From: Ilumatobacter sp.
Lineage (GTDB): Bacteria > Actinomycetota > Acidimicrobiia > Acidimicrobiales > Ilumatobacteraceae
NCBI RefSeq assembly: GCF_030065885.1
Contig: NZ_JASJCS010000004.1
Span: 1-64,000, forward strand
Direction: 5' to 3'
Length of the DNA stretch: 64,000 bases
A program made the translations under genes and the position numbers. The notes beneath the pieces are model-generated. The model made no database searches, was not told the DNA's origin, and saw only the letters and a program-made list of their open reading frames with translations. Numbering within the stretch: position 1 is the first letter of the stretch; each line of letters starts with the position of its first letter. Of the stretch, positions 42,888 to 50,919 are shown piece after piece.

Positions 42888-43664
42888 TCAGACCTGTGCG
42901 GGACGGAACTCCCAGTGCCACGGTTCACGGGGCACGGCCTCGACCCATCCGAAGCGCGGGCCGTTCGTCTTCAGCCACTCGAGCAGCGCCGGGTCGCGGA
43001 CGTCGGCATCGACTGCGAGCCCCCAGCCGTGGTTCGACGTCCCCGGTCGGGCCGCCAGCCCGCCCTCGGCGTAGAGGCCCTTCCGCTCGGCCAGATCGAC
43101 CTGCTGGGGGTAGGACCGGTAGGAGTCCGTGATCGTGAGCTCGAAGCCATCGGCGGCGGCAGCTCGCACGACCGCGTCCCAGGCTGCGGCGGCGGGTGCC
43201 GTAAGCCGATGGTTGGGCTGCGCCGCGAGCGGCGAGAGCGCATCCTTGGGAATCCGGCCGTTGCCGAATGCTGCGAGGTCCTCGGGTACCGGCATCGGTC
43301 CGTAGCCGCCGATCTGGCGGGGGCCGGCAACACCGGCGCGACCCGCCACCGCTGCGAGGATCGTGTCGATCGACAGTCCGCCCGAGGCCTGCAGCGAACC
43401 GGTCGCCGACGATGTCGCGACCGACTCGCGCAGCGGGAGCATGGACGTCTCGCGGAACGCGACGGGTGCGGTGCCCTCGGCGTGCTGCTGCACCCTCGGC
43501 GCCGCAGGTCGGGTCGCGGCGACCGCCCGCTCGTAGTGCTCGCCGAACGGATCGAACTCGGCCGTGTCCAGCGCGACCTGCTGGTCGACCCGCTCGGGGG
43601 TGAAGCGCGACTCGATCGAGTCGATGCGCGCTCGGATCGAGGAGAGCGAGGAGATCGAGCTCAT
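42888..43664 (-). CDS. M15-family D,D-carboxypeptidase in flagellar context
   Basis: 258 residues. The last 130 are a VanY/M15 peptidase: LTITDSYRSYPQQVDLAERKG, GTSNHGWGLAVDADV (SxHxxGxAxD zinc site) and PWHWEFRPA (HxE/H zinc site). There is no signal peptide; the N-terminus MSSISSLSSIRARIDSIESRF resembles the start of the transglycosylase at 56686 (SAIAPVLARIASIESMIG). Both may be exported through the flagellar machine and act on the wall around the rod, replacing FlgJ. That shared signal is inference. The 297 bases to its right end of the previous gene hold nothing I can support. Confidence 0.85.
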   Translation of the reverse strand: MSSISSLSSIRARIDSIESRFTPERVDQQVALDTAEFDPFGEHYERAVAATRPAAPRVQQHAEGTAPVAFRETSMLPLRESVATSSATGSLQASGGLSIDTILAAVAGRAGVAGPRQIGGYGPMPVPEDLAAFGNGRIPKDALSPLAAQPNHRLTAPAAAAWDAVVRAAAADGFELTITDSYRSYPQQVDLAERKGLYAEGGLAARPGTSNHGWGLAVDADVRDPALLEWLKTNGPRFGWVEAVPREPWHWEFRPAQV

Positions 43665-43784
43665 CGCGAGGATCGTCCGGCGTCGGCCCGACCTGTCAGG
43701 TGGCTGACGCAGCGTCCGAGGATGCGTGGAAGATCGGCGGTCATCACCGGGGATTCGCTCGGGCGGCGTCCGCCGGCATGACCC

Positions 43785-44699
43785 TCAGGCGGAGACGGTG
43801 CTCGTCGAGCCGCGGTCGCACGGTCCGTTGAGCTTCCTGAGCACGAGTGGGTGCTGGAGCTTGGCCAGCGCCTTGGCCTCGATCTGGCGCACGGCCTCCC
43901 GCGACAGTGCGAGGCTCTCACCGATGTCGGCGAGCTTCTCGATCGGCTCGCCATCGAGCCCGAAGCGCCGGACGATCACGTAGAGCTCGCGAGCATCGAG
44001 GGCGCGCAGGCCGACCGTCTTCAGTGCGGTCAGTGTCTGCTTGGAGATGACCTGGGAGTCAGCGGCCGGCTCGCCGGACTCGATCGTCTCGGCGAGCGGC
44101 GTGTCGTTGTCGTCGCCGATGCTCTGGTTGATCGAGTCGACCCGCGGCGGCGCCAGGACGCGGCGGACCTGTGCGACGGTGACGCCGGCGGCGGCGGCCA
44201 CCTCGGCATCGGACGGCGTGTAGGCCTCGTCGACGCCCTGCAGGTGGCGGTAGGCCCGGAGGATCGCCGGCCGCTTCTCGAAGTCGCCGATGTTGAGATT
44301 GGGGTGGTCGACGTCTCGCACCGCTCGCAGCACCTCGCGCTGGATCGGCTTGAACGCCCATTGACCGAACGCGCCGGAGTCGGGGTCGTAGCTGTCGACC
44401 GCCCGCATGAGGCCGAGCACGCCGGCCGCCTCGTACTCCTCGCGGTCCTCCGCGGAGGCCATCCCCTTGAAGCGTCGCGTGTACGAGCGGACGAGGCCGA
44501 TGTTGTACGTGACGATGTGGGCGTTCAGGTCGTCCAGCGCGCGCCGGAGCCGACGGACCCGACGTCGCGTGGCCGCGCTCGGCTCACCGTCCCCCTCGTC
44601 GCATCGTCGGAGCTCGGCCATCAGCTCGGTGCGTCGCTCGAAGAGCGCCGTGTTGCCGTCCCGGTACGAGTCTGCGTGTTGTTGCGGGAGAACCGTCAT
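43785..44699 (-). CDS. Sigma-70 family factor, probably flagellar
   Basis: The 304-residue protein has sigma region 2 (NIGLVRSYTRRFKGMASAEDREEYEAAGVLGLMRAVDSYDPDSG), region 3 (YTPSDAEVAAAAGVTVAQVRRVL) and region 4 (YVIVRRFGLDGEPIEKLADIGESLALSREAVRQIEAKALAKLQHP). It is nearer to group 2/3 factors than to the typical FliA/WhiG sequence. No separate fliA occurs in the window, and this gene is divergent from fliC, so it may take FliA's place. The ATG has AAGGAGG upstream. Confidence 0.85.
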   Translation of the reverse strand: MTVLPQQHADSYRDGNTALFERRTELMAELRRCDEGDGEPSAATRRRVRRLRRALDDLNAHIVTYNIGLVRSYTRRFKGMASAEDREEYEAAGVLGLMRAVDSYDPDSGAFGQWAFKPIQREVLRAVRDVDHPNLNIGDFEKRPAILRAYRHLQGVDEAYTPSDAEVAAAAGVTVAQVRRVLAPPRVDSINQSIGDDNDTPLAETIESGEPAADSQVISKQTLTALKTVGLRALDARELYVIVRRFGLDGEPIEKLADIGESLALSREAVRQIEAKALAKLQHPLVLRKLNGPCDRGSTSTVSA

Positions 44700-45318
44700 G
44701 GCCTGATGCCTCCTTCGATCTGCGGCGTGGATTCCTCGGCGGCTGTGGTCGCGTCAGACGAGGTTCGTATCGGGGGCCCGGCGCATCACCTGTAGTTCAA
44801 CTTCGGTCAACTTCGTCAAAGAATCACGAAACGTGCGTTATCACGTTGACATGTCTCGCTCGACGTTCACGACACTTCACGGATTGATGTGTTTCGATCG
44901 ATTCTAATTAATTCTTGGTGCCGATCTCGTGATCTCTCAATAATTGCGACCGACGATACACAACTCGGTGACACGCCAGATCTGACGGCGTCGGACCTCG
45001 AGACCCCGATGCCGCGCGATCGAGCGGTGGCGGCCGGCAACTGCTGCTCGACGGGCGGGATGCGAGGGGCAACCGCAGACGCCGGGGCCGCCCGTTCCCG
45101 GGGCCGCTCGCAGCGGCGCCGTGATCAGCCGGTGAGCGGCGCTCGATCGCGCGCCGCGGCGCGATGCGCTGCAGGCGTTGCCGCCTGCGTCCGGAAATTC
45201 TTGTCACCCTCCTTGCACGCGGCGGGTGGTCCCGAACGGTCTCTTCCGCCCCTCGGGGTGAGGTCCAACGGATTGGGCCTGTCCAAGCAACGAATCACCC
45301 TTACACGGAGGTAAGGAC
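44700..45318. promoter_or_regulatory. 619-base divergent control region, sigma gene/fliC
   Basis: No gene is visible. The part 44790-44960 is the most AT-rich DNA in the window (TAATTAATTC at 44905) and includes TCAA repeats phased at 44797, 44807 and 44816 (TTCAACTTCG, GTCAACTTCG, GTCAAAG), candidates for a regulator site. GCCGATCT at 44920 resembles a sigma-28 -10 element, but no TAAA is properly spaced. About 350 bases of higher GC separate this from fliC, implying a long leader. Confidence 0.45.
45263..45317 (+). promoter_or_regulatory. Candidate CsrA-binding sites in the fliC leader
   Basis: GTCCAA-CGGA-TTGGGC (45263-45278) can fold into a 6-bp stem with one G-U pair and a CGGA loop, the classic CsrA target with GGA in the loop. 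A second GGA at 45307-45309 lies in the Shine-Dalgarno GGAGG, and a third at 45315-45317. Two CsrA sites, one covering the ribosome site, is the layout known for Bacillus hag. The regulators fliW and csrA lie in the same cluster. Confidence 0.55.
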
Positions 45319-46455
45319 ATGCGTATCAACCAGAACACGATGGCGATCAACGCCTACCGCAACCTGTCGACCAACAACGTGATGCTCGGCAAGTCGCTCG
45401 AGAAGCTCTCGTCAGGCTTCCGGATCAATCGCGCCGCCGACGATGCGTCCGGCCTCGTCATCAGCCAGAACCTGCGCGCTCAGATCGGTGGTCTGCGTCA
45501 GGCGACCCGCAACGCACAGGACGGCATCTCGGTCGTCCAGACCGCTGAGGGTGCCCTCAACGAGGTGCACAACATCCTCGGCCGCATGCGGGACCTGTCG
45601 GTCCAGGCCGCGAACACCGGCACCAACGGTTCGACGGCCCTCGACGCAGCCCAGGCGGAGATCACGGCCCTGCAGGACGAGCTCACCCGCATCGCCGGCA
45701 AGACGGAGTTCGCCGGGACGAAGCTCTTCGACGGTGGCTACGGCAAGACCGCCGGGTCGCTGACGGGCTTCGATGCCGATGGCACGATCACCCTGTCGAG
45801 TGGTTCGCTCACGGTGGACGGCGAGACCGTCACGGTTGCCGATGGCAGCTACACCGGTGCGGAGTACGCCGCAACCGTCGAGTCGGCGGTCAAGGCTGCG
45901 CTCGTCGGGGCCGGCAAGCAGGCCGAAGCCGATTCCTTCAGCGTCTCCTACGAGTCGGTCGGCGCCGGCGTCGCGGTGACCTTCGAGAACTCGGGCTCCT
46001 CGGCGCTCGCAGTCGTCAGCGGTGGCGGTCACGCCGTCGCCAGCGGCTCGGTCGCTGCGGCGACGGGTACGGGCGGCCAGTTCCAGGTCGGCGCCAACGC
46101 CGGCGACACGGTCGAGGTCGCGATCAGCGCGATGGACACCACCACGCTCGGCGTGGACGCCATCGACGTCACCACCGATGCCTCGGGTGCGATCACCGCC
46201 GTCGACAACGCGATCGACTTCGTCTCCGCTCAGCGTGGCGAGCTCGGTGCGTTGCAGAACCGCTTCGAGTCGATGATCGCCAACCTGCAGGTGACGACCG
46301 AGAACCTGGTCGCCTCGGAGAGCCGGATCCGTGACACGGACATGGCCGTCGAGATGACCAACTTCACCAAGGGCCAGATCCTGTCCCAGGCGAGCACCGC
46401 CATGCTGGCCCAGGCCAACGCAGTGCCGCAGTCGGTGCTGTCACTGCTGCGGTGA
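45319..46455 (+). CDS. fliC: Flagellin
   Basis: The 378-residue filament protein has conserved ends: MRINQNTMAINAYRNLSTNN, KSLEKLSSGFRINRAADDASGLVISQNLRAQIGGL, NAQDGISVVQTAEGALNEV at the N-terminus, and RGELGALQNRFESMIANLQV, ESRIRDTDMAVEMTNFTKGQILSQASTAMLAQANAVPQSVLSLL at the C-terminus. The middle third (about 145-290) is a short variable domain of Gly/Ala/Ser/Thr strands. The Shine-Dalgarno GGAGG lies 8 bases before the ATG. A single flagellin is seen in this window. Confidence 0.97.
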   Translation: MRINQNTMAINAYRNLSTNNVMLGKSLEKLSSGFRINRAADDASGLVISQNLRAQIGGLRQATRNAQDGISVVQTAEGALNEVHNILGRMRDLSVQAANTGTNGSTALDAAQAEITALQDELTRIAGKTEFAGTKLFDGGYGKTAGSLTGFDADGTITLSSGSLTVDGETVTVADGSYTGAEYAATVESAVKAALVGAGKQAEADSFSVSYESVGAGVAVTFENSGSSALAVVSGGGHAVASGSVAAATGTGGQFQVGANAGDTVEVAISAMDTTTLGVDAIDVTTDASGAITAVDNAIDFVSAQRGELGALQNRFESMIANLQVTTENLVASESRIRDTDMAVEMTNFTKGQILSQASTAMLAQANAVPQSVLSLLR

Positions 46456-46479
46456 GATCACTCCCCAGATGACGTGATC

Positions 46480-46507
46480 GGGGGCCCGGCCGAGCGGCTG
46501 GGCCCCC
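46480..46507 (+). terminator. Strong hairpin after fliC
   Basis: GGGGGCCCGGCC-GAGC-GGCTGGGCCCCC gives a 12-bp stem (one G-U) with a 4-base loop, 24 bases after the fliC stop. It lacks a T-run. It could end most transcripts after fliC and pass only some on to fliD, matching the much larger need for flagellin. Confidence 0.7.
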
Positions 46508-46561
46508 GGACACGTTCCGGAGAGCAGCGCAGGAACGACACCGAGAGAGGACGGAGCAGTC

Positions 46562-48952
46562 ATGGAGATCGCCGGCATCGACGCCGACTTCATCGTCAGC
46601 CAGTTGATGCAGATCGAGCAGCGCCCGCTCGTCGCGCTCGAAGCGCGTCGAGACGATGCCAGGGTTGCCGCCGACGCGATCGCCAAGATCCGGACGTCGT
46701 TCGATGCCGTGCGCATCGCCGCCGGCAAGCTCGCCGAGGTCGCCAGCTTCGCCACCCACCAGACGAGCGTCTCGCTGCCCGACGTGGTGTCGGCCAGTGC
46801 CGGCGCCACCGCCATCCCGTCCTCGCTGACCTTCACCGTCGGCCAGCTCGCACAGGCCCACGGGCTTCGATCCGTCGGCACCGTCGTGTCGGACTCCGTC
46901 GCGATCACCGCCGAGGACGTCCTCGTGCTCGGTTCCGATCTCGCCTCGCTCGGGATCTCCGGCATCGCCGGCGTGGCCGGCGTCGGTGCCGGCGAGGTCT
47001 CGATCTCCGTCACCCAGGGGTCGGCAGCTGCCGCTTCCACCGGCACGTCCTCGCTCGCCGCGTCGACCACGATCACGAGCAGCAACCGCGCGCTCGACGT
47101 CACGGTCAACGGGGTGGCGCGCACCATCGACATCGCCCTCGGCACGTACGACGAGGCTGGCCTCGTCTCGGCCGTGCAGGACGCCCTCGACGCGTCCGGC
47201 GGTGGGATCACCGCCTCGCTCGGCGGTTCGGCCGAGCTCGTCCTGTCGACGACCCGGGAGGGTTCGGACGCGAACGTCCAGGTCACGGGCGGCGACGCCC
47301 GAACCACACTCGGGCTCGCGGTCGACGTCGCCGCCAACACCGGTGTCGACGCGATCGTCGACGTCGACGGGACGACCACGACCCTGACCTCGATCGACCC
47401 CGGTCAGGCGGTCACGGTCGCCGCTGCCGCCGGCAGCCTCGACCTCACGGTCACCGACGGGCTCCGCACGGGAAGCCGCGACGTCAGCATCGTCGACACC
47501 GGGGACGGCAGCATGCGCGACGTCGTCGCCGCGATCAACGACTCGGACGCGAACGTCAGCGCGGCCGCCGTCCGCGTCGACGACCACGCGTGGCGACTCC
47601 AGCTGACCGCTCGCTCGACGGGCGAGGACGGCGAGATCGTGCTCCCGGCCGGCGTGTTCGACGGCATCGGCGGGATGATCGAGTCGTCTGCGGCCCGCAA
47701 CGCCGTGATCACCATCGGTGAAGGCCCCGGTGCGTACCAGGTCGAATCGGCGGGCAACACGTTCACCGACGTGATGAGCGGCGTCACGCTGACGGTGACC
47801 GCGACGTCGCCGGATCCGGTGACGGTCGGCGTCACCCGTGACGACGATGCGATCGCCGATCGGATCTCGAACCTGGTCTCCGCCGTCAACGCTTCGCTCG
47901 GGGAGATCAAGGTCCAGACGCGCTACGACGTCGCCACGGGGTCGAGCGGCGCGCTCGTCGGCAACTCGACCGTTCGACGACTGACCGATGAGCTGCGCAC
48001 GGCGCTCGGCGCACAGGTCGACGGGCTCGCGACGTCGCTGCCGTCCAGCGTGGGCATCCGGCTCGAGCGTGACGGGTCGTTCAGCTTCGACCGCGCTGCC
48101 TTCACGGCGGCGATCGAGGACGACCCCGACGCGGTCGCCCGTTTGTTCGGGCGCGGCGGCACCACCACCGGCGACGCGGTGTTCGCCGGCGCCGGTGCGA
48201 TGACGACGAGCGGCTCCTACGCCGTCGACGTGACGACCGCCGCGACGCGCGCCACCTCGGCGCTGCTGTTCGACGGCGGCGTCGTGACCAACACGACGGT
48301 CGGCATCCGGGTCGGCGACACGACGGTGTCGGTCGACGTGATGGCGGGCCAGAGCGCCGGCTCGGTCGCCGATCAGCTCAACGCCGCGCTCGCCGACGCC
48401 GGACTGGAGCTGGTCGCCGAGACCGACGGCACCGGGCTCCGGGTGCGCGCGTCGGCGTGGGGGACCTCGGGCGACTTCGAGCTCAATCTCGACGTGGGCG
48501 GGACCGGCACCTGGGATCCGCTCGCCGGCACCGATGTCGAGGGCACGATCGCCGGCGTCGCCGCAACGGGTATCGGACGGCGACTGACGCTCAGCACGAT
48601 CGCCGAGTCGCCGGCCGCCGGCCTGGCGGTCGACGTCGTGGACGGCGTCGTCGGAGCGATCGGCGACGTCGAGTACCGGGCGGGCATCGCGGCGCGAGTC
48701 GAGGAGGTCATGACGCGTACGATCGACTCGGACACGGGTGCGCTCGAGACGGCCAAGGATGCCGAGGACCGCCGGGTCGAGTCGTTCAACGAGCAGATCG
48801 AGCGCCTCGAGGACCGGCTGCTCGTCAGGGAGACCAACCTGCGTCGCCAGTGGTCGAACCTGCAGACGCTCCTGAGCGGACTCCAGACCCAGGGGGACTG
48901 GCTCTCCGGACAGCTGGCGACGTTGCCGAGCAGCTACGGAGCGACGAGCTGA
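46562..48952 (+). CDS. fliD: Flagellar filament cap FliD
   Basis: 796 residues, longer than the common 450-700. N-terminal IAGIDADFIVSQLMQIEQRPLVALEARRD and C-terminal EDRRVESFNEQIERLEDRLLVRETNLRRQWSNLQTLLSGLQTQGDWLSGQLA are the family's coiled-coil ends; the middle has several Ig-like Ser/Thr/Asp-rich domains (for example two LSTTREGSDANVQV-type flagellin-hook-IN motifs). FliD caps the filament and folds exported flagellin. The ATG follows GGACGGAG. Confidence 0.92.
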   Translation: MEIAGIDADFIVSQLMQIEQRPLVALEARRDDARVAADAIAKIRTSFDAVRIAAGKLAEVASFATHQTSVSLPDVVSASAGATAIPSSLTFTVGQLAQAHGLRSVGTVVSDSVAITAEDVLVLGSDLASLGISGIAGVAGVGAGEVSISVTQGSAAAASTGTSSLAASTTITSSNRALDVTVNGVARTIDIALGTYDEAGLVSAVQDALDASGGGITASLGGSAELVLSTTREGSDANVQVTGGDARTTLGLAVDVAANTGVDAIVDVDGTTTTLTSIDPGQAVTVAAAAGSLDLTVTDGLRTGSRDVSIVDTGDGSMRDVVAAINDSDANVSAAAVRVDDHAWRLQLTARSTGEDGEIVLPAGVFDGIGGMIESSAARNAVITIGEGPGAYQVESAGNTFTDVMSGVTLTVTATSPDPVTVGVTRDDDAIADRISNLVSAVNASLGEIKVQTRYDVATGSSGALVGNSTVRRLTDELRTALGAQVDGLATSLPSSVGIRLERDGSFSFDRAAFTAAIEDDPDAVARLFGRGGTTTGDAVFAGAGAMTTSGSYAVDVTTAATRATSALLFDGGVVTNTTVGIRVGDTTVSVDVMAGQSAGSVADQLNAALADAGLELVAETDGTGLRVRASAWGTSGDFELNLDVGGTGTWDPLAGTDVEGTIAGVAATGIGRRLTLSTIAESPAAGLAVDVVDGVVGAIGDVEYRAGIAARVEEVMTRTIDSDTGALETAKDAEDRRVESFNEQIERLEDRLLVRETNLRRQWSNLQTLLSGLQTQGDWLSGQLATLPSSYGATS

Positions 48953-49033
48953 CCACGCCGCGACCTGGTGGCGGGACCCGGCAACCGCCGAACGATCGCA
49001 GGCAGGCCCACGAGTGCGAGGACGATCATCCAC

Positions 49034-49486
49034 ATGTACACAGCCGACACACTTCGCAAGCGCTTCGCGAGCGATCACCTCGAGACCGCCTCGGGAGCCC
49101 GAATCGTCGTGCTGTGCTTCGACCGTCTCGATCGTGACCTCGTCGCCGCCGGCGACGCGATCCAGCGCGCCGACCACTACGAAGCCAACGCTGCGCTCGG
49201 GCACGCCCAGGACATCATCACCGAGCTCGCGACCATGCTCGACCTCGAGTCCTGGGAGCACGCCCCGTCGCTGCTGAGCGTCTACGACTACCTCCTCAGG
49301 CTGCTCCCGGTCGCGAACGCCACGAAGAGCGAGGCGCTGGTGAGCGAAGCGGCACACCTCGTCGGCGAGCTCGGGGAGGCGTTCCGGGTGGCGGCGAGCG
49401 AGCAGCCACTGGCCGCGCACGCACCGCGTGACACCCCTCCCGGCCCGGATCCCCAGCCGGCCGGCCGATTCTCGTTCCAGGCCTGA
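49034..49486 (+). CDS. fliS: Flagellin chaperone FliS
   Basis: The 150-residue protein shows the FliS helices (LRKRFASDHLETASGARIVVLCFDRLDRDLVAAGDAIQ, EANAALGHAQDIITELATMLD, LLSVYDYLLRLLPVANATKSEALVSEAAHLVGELGEAFRVA) and then a Pro-rich tail. FliS binds the C-terminus of flagellin until export. ATG 49034 has GAGGACG about 15 bases upstream. It follows fliD, the common order. Confidence 0.88.
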   Translation: MYTADTLRKRFASDHLETASGARIVVLCFDRLDRDLVAAGDAIQRADHYEANAALGHAQDIITELATMLDLESWEHAPSLLSVYDYLLRLLPVANATKSEALVSEAAHLVGELGEAFRVAASEQPLAAHAPRDTPPGPDPQPAGRFSFQA

Positions 49487-49488
49487 TC

Positions 49489-49842
49489 ATGCGAGGCGAG
49501 ACCGAGATCCGCGACGCGGCGGCCGGGGACGACGCCGTCGGTGTGTGGGCCGACCTGCTCGACGACGTGGAGGTGACGCTGGACCTGCAGGCGCGATACC
49601 TCGATGCCGTCGGTGCCGGCCCTGGCGCCCTCGGTGTGCCGGCACCGTTCAGGATCCCCACCGACGCGCCTGCGCCACCGCCGTCGGTCGCGCCACGTAT
49701 CCGCCGTCTGCTCGAACGCAACGACGCGCTCGTCACGCAGGCGCGCGAGCTGGCGGACTCGTCGAAGCCGATCGCCCGGCCCGTCGTCCCGCGACCGCAG
49801 CGGTCGTCGACGGGGTCGAAGATGATCGACCTGCGAGCGTGA
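49489..49842 (+). CDS. Unknown short protein after fliS (FliT position)
   Basis: A 117-residue protein: an acidic N-terminal helix (AVGVWADLLDDVEVTLDLQARYLDAVG), a Pro-rich middle, and a basic helix RIRRLLERNDALVTQARELADS. Position two bases after fliS and general helical make-up are what one expects of a FliT-like chaperone, but I see no family motif. Its stop overlaps GTG 49839 of the next gene (GTGA). Confidence 0.6.
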   Translation: MRGETEIRDAAAGDDAVGVWADLLDDVEVTLDLQARYLDAVGAGPGALGVPAPFRIPTDAPAPPPSVAPRIRRLLERNDALVTQARELADSSKPIARPVVPRPQRSSTGSKMIDLRA

Positions 49843-50225
49843 CCGTGCCGACCCTGCCCGGCCAGCTCACGGATCCACCGATCGTCCTGCTCGTGATCGG
49901 GCTCGTCGTGCTCCTCGCATCGATGGCCCTCATGAGCGTGTCCCTCCCGGTGATCCGCTGGCGATGGCTTCGGCGTCGCCGCGTCTCCCGATCGGCGGTT
50001 CCGCGTCGGCGGATCGTGACCGGGCGCCCCGCGGCGCTGCGATCCCACGCGGATGCTGGTCGACAGACGACGCGACCGTCGGACGATCCGCAACCGATGA
50101 TCGACGTCCATCGCGCCGAAGAGCTGATCGTGCACTACCTCGACACCGATCCCTCGACCCTCGCCCAGGTCATCTCGGCGTGGCTCGACGCCGACGCGCA
50201 GCGCACCGAGAGGATCAGGCGATGA
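49839..50225 (+). CDS. Single-pass membrane protein with FliF-like FliG-binding tail
   Basis: 128 residues: an N-terminal membrane helix (IVLLVIGLVVLLASMALMSV), an Arg-rich juxtamembrane stretch, a Pro/Asp linker, and a C-terminal helix EELIVHYLDTDPSTLAQVIS, then AWLDADAQRTERIRR. This tail matches the C-terminus of FliF in this same cluster (RRPEDVAQILESWLADE) at P, A-Q, the hydrophobics and W-L. In FliF that part holds FliG. The gene is coupled on both sides (GTGA with the previous gene, ATGA with fliH). A FliG anchor or competitor role is inference. Confidence 0.6.
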   Translation: MTVPTLPGQLTDPPIVLLVIGLVVLLASMALMSVSLPVIRWRWLRRRRVSRSAVPRRRIVTGRPAALRSHADAGRQTTRPSDDPQPMIDVHRAEELIVHYLDTDPSTLAQVISAWLDADAQRTERIRR

Positions 50226-50833
50226 CGCTGGTCCAGAACGATCGCCGCGAGCTGGTCGTACCGTTCGAGGCGCCGTTGCTCGCGCCGACATCGGTCGAGC
50301 GGCGCCCGGCCCGGCCGGCTCGGCCCCGCGACATCGGCTACGACGACGGGTACGACGAGGGTCTGCGAGCCGCGGAGGCCGAGATGTCGGCGGTTCTGGA
50401 CCAGCATCGACGAGCGACGGACCGCCTCGTCCGCGCCGCGATCGCACTGGAGGACGCCGCGCGTGACTTGGCCAGGCGCGACGCGCTCTCGCTGGCGGAG
50501 ATCGAGGACGACGTCGTCGCACTCGCAGTCGCGCTCGCGACCGAGGTGGTCGGTCGCGAGCTCTCGGTGACGGACGAGCCCGTCGTCGACGCGATGGCGC
50601 GTGCCAGCCGCCTCGTGCCCGATCGCGGCGTTGCGCGCGTCCGGGTGAACGCCGACGACGTCGCCGCGGCGCAGTCGGTCATCGAGGACGAGACGACGCC
50701 GTTCTCCGACGAGGTCGAGATCGTCGGCGACCCGGCCGTCGAACCGGGTGACTGCGTCGTCGAGATCGGCGAATGCCGGATCGACGCCGGTGTCGGCGCC
50801 GCCCTCGAGCGAATCGCCGCCGTGCTGCGCTGA
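50222..50833 (+). CDS. fliH: Flagellar export ATPase regulator FliH
   Basis: The 203-residue protein has the FliH pattern: a basic Pro-rich start, YDDGYDEGLRAAEAEMSAVLDQHRRA (the GxxxG-like helical part is weak), and a C-terminal domain (DVVALAVALATEVVGREL, VRVNADDV, VEIVGDPAVEPGDCVVEIGECRIDAGVGAALERIAAVL) typical of FliH/YscL. FliH holds FliI at the gate. It normally lies between fliG and fliI; here it is 4.6 kb upstream, before flgB. ATG overlaps the previous stop. Confidence 0.85.
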   Translation: MTLVQNDRRELVVPFEAPLLAPTSVERRPARPARPRDIGYDDGYDEGLRAAEAEMSAVLDQHRRATDRLVRAAIALEDAARDLARRDALSLAEIEDDVVALAVALATEVVGRELSVTDEPVVDAMARASRLVPDRGVARVRVNADDVAAAQSVIEDETTPFSDEVEIVGDPAVEPGDCVVEIGECRIDAGVGAALERIAAVLR

Positions 50834-50919
50834 GCGCGCCGTCCGCGCCGGCCGCGTCACCTCCCAATCGGTCCCGGACACCTCCTTGCGCCCCCTGCGG
50901 ATCACGAACAGTTCGGCCC

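Noticed and set aside
44905-44927. Sigma-28 promoter TAAT...GCCGATCT before fliC
   Set aside because: The spacing between the AT-rich part and GCCGATCT (11 bases) does not fit TAAA-N15-GCCGATA, and the -10 match is incomplete; kept only as a note in the control-region entry.
46364-49420. A 1018-codon open frame on the minus strand opposite fliD and fliS
   Set aside because: It mirrors the high third-position GC of fliD, is composed of Arg, Asp, Gly and Val without any domain, and would make the well supported fliD and fliS impossible.
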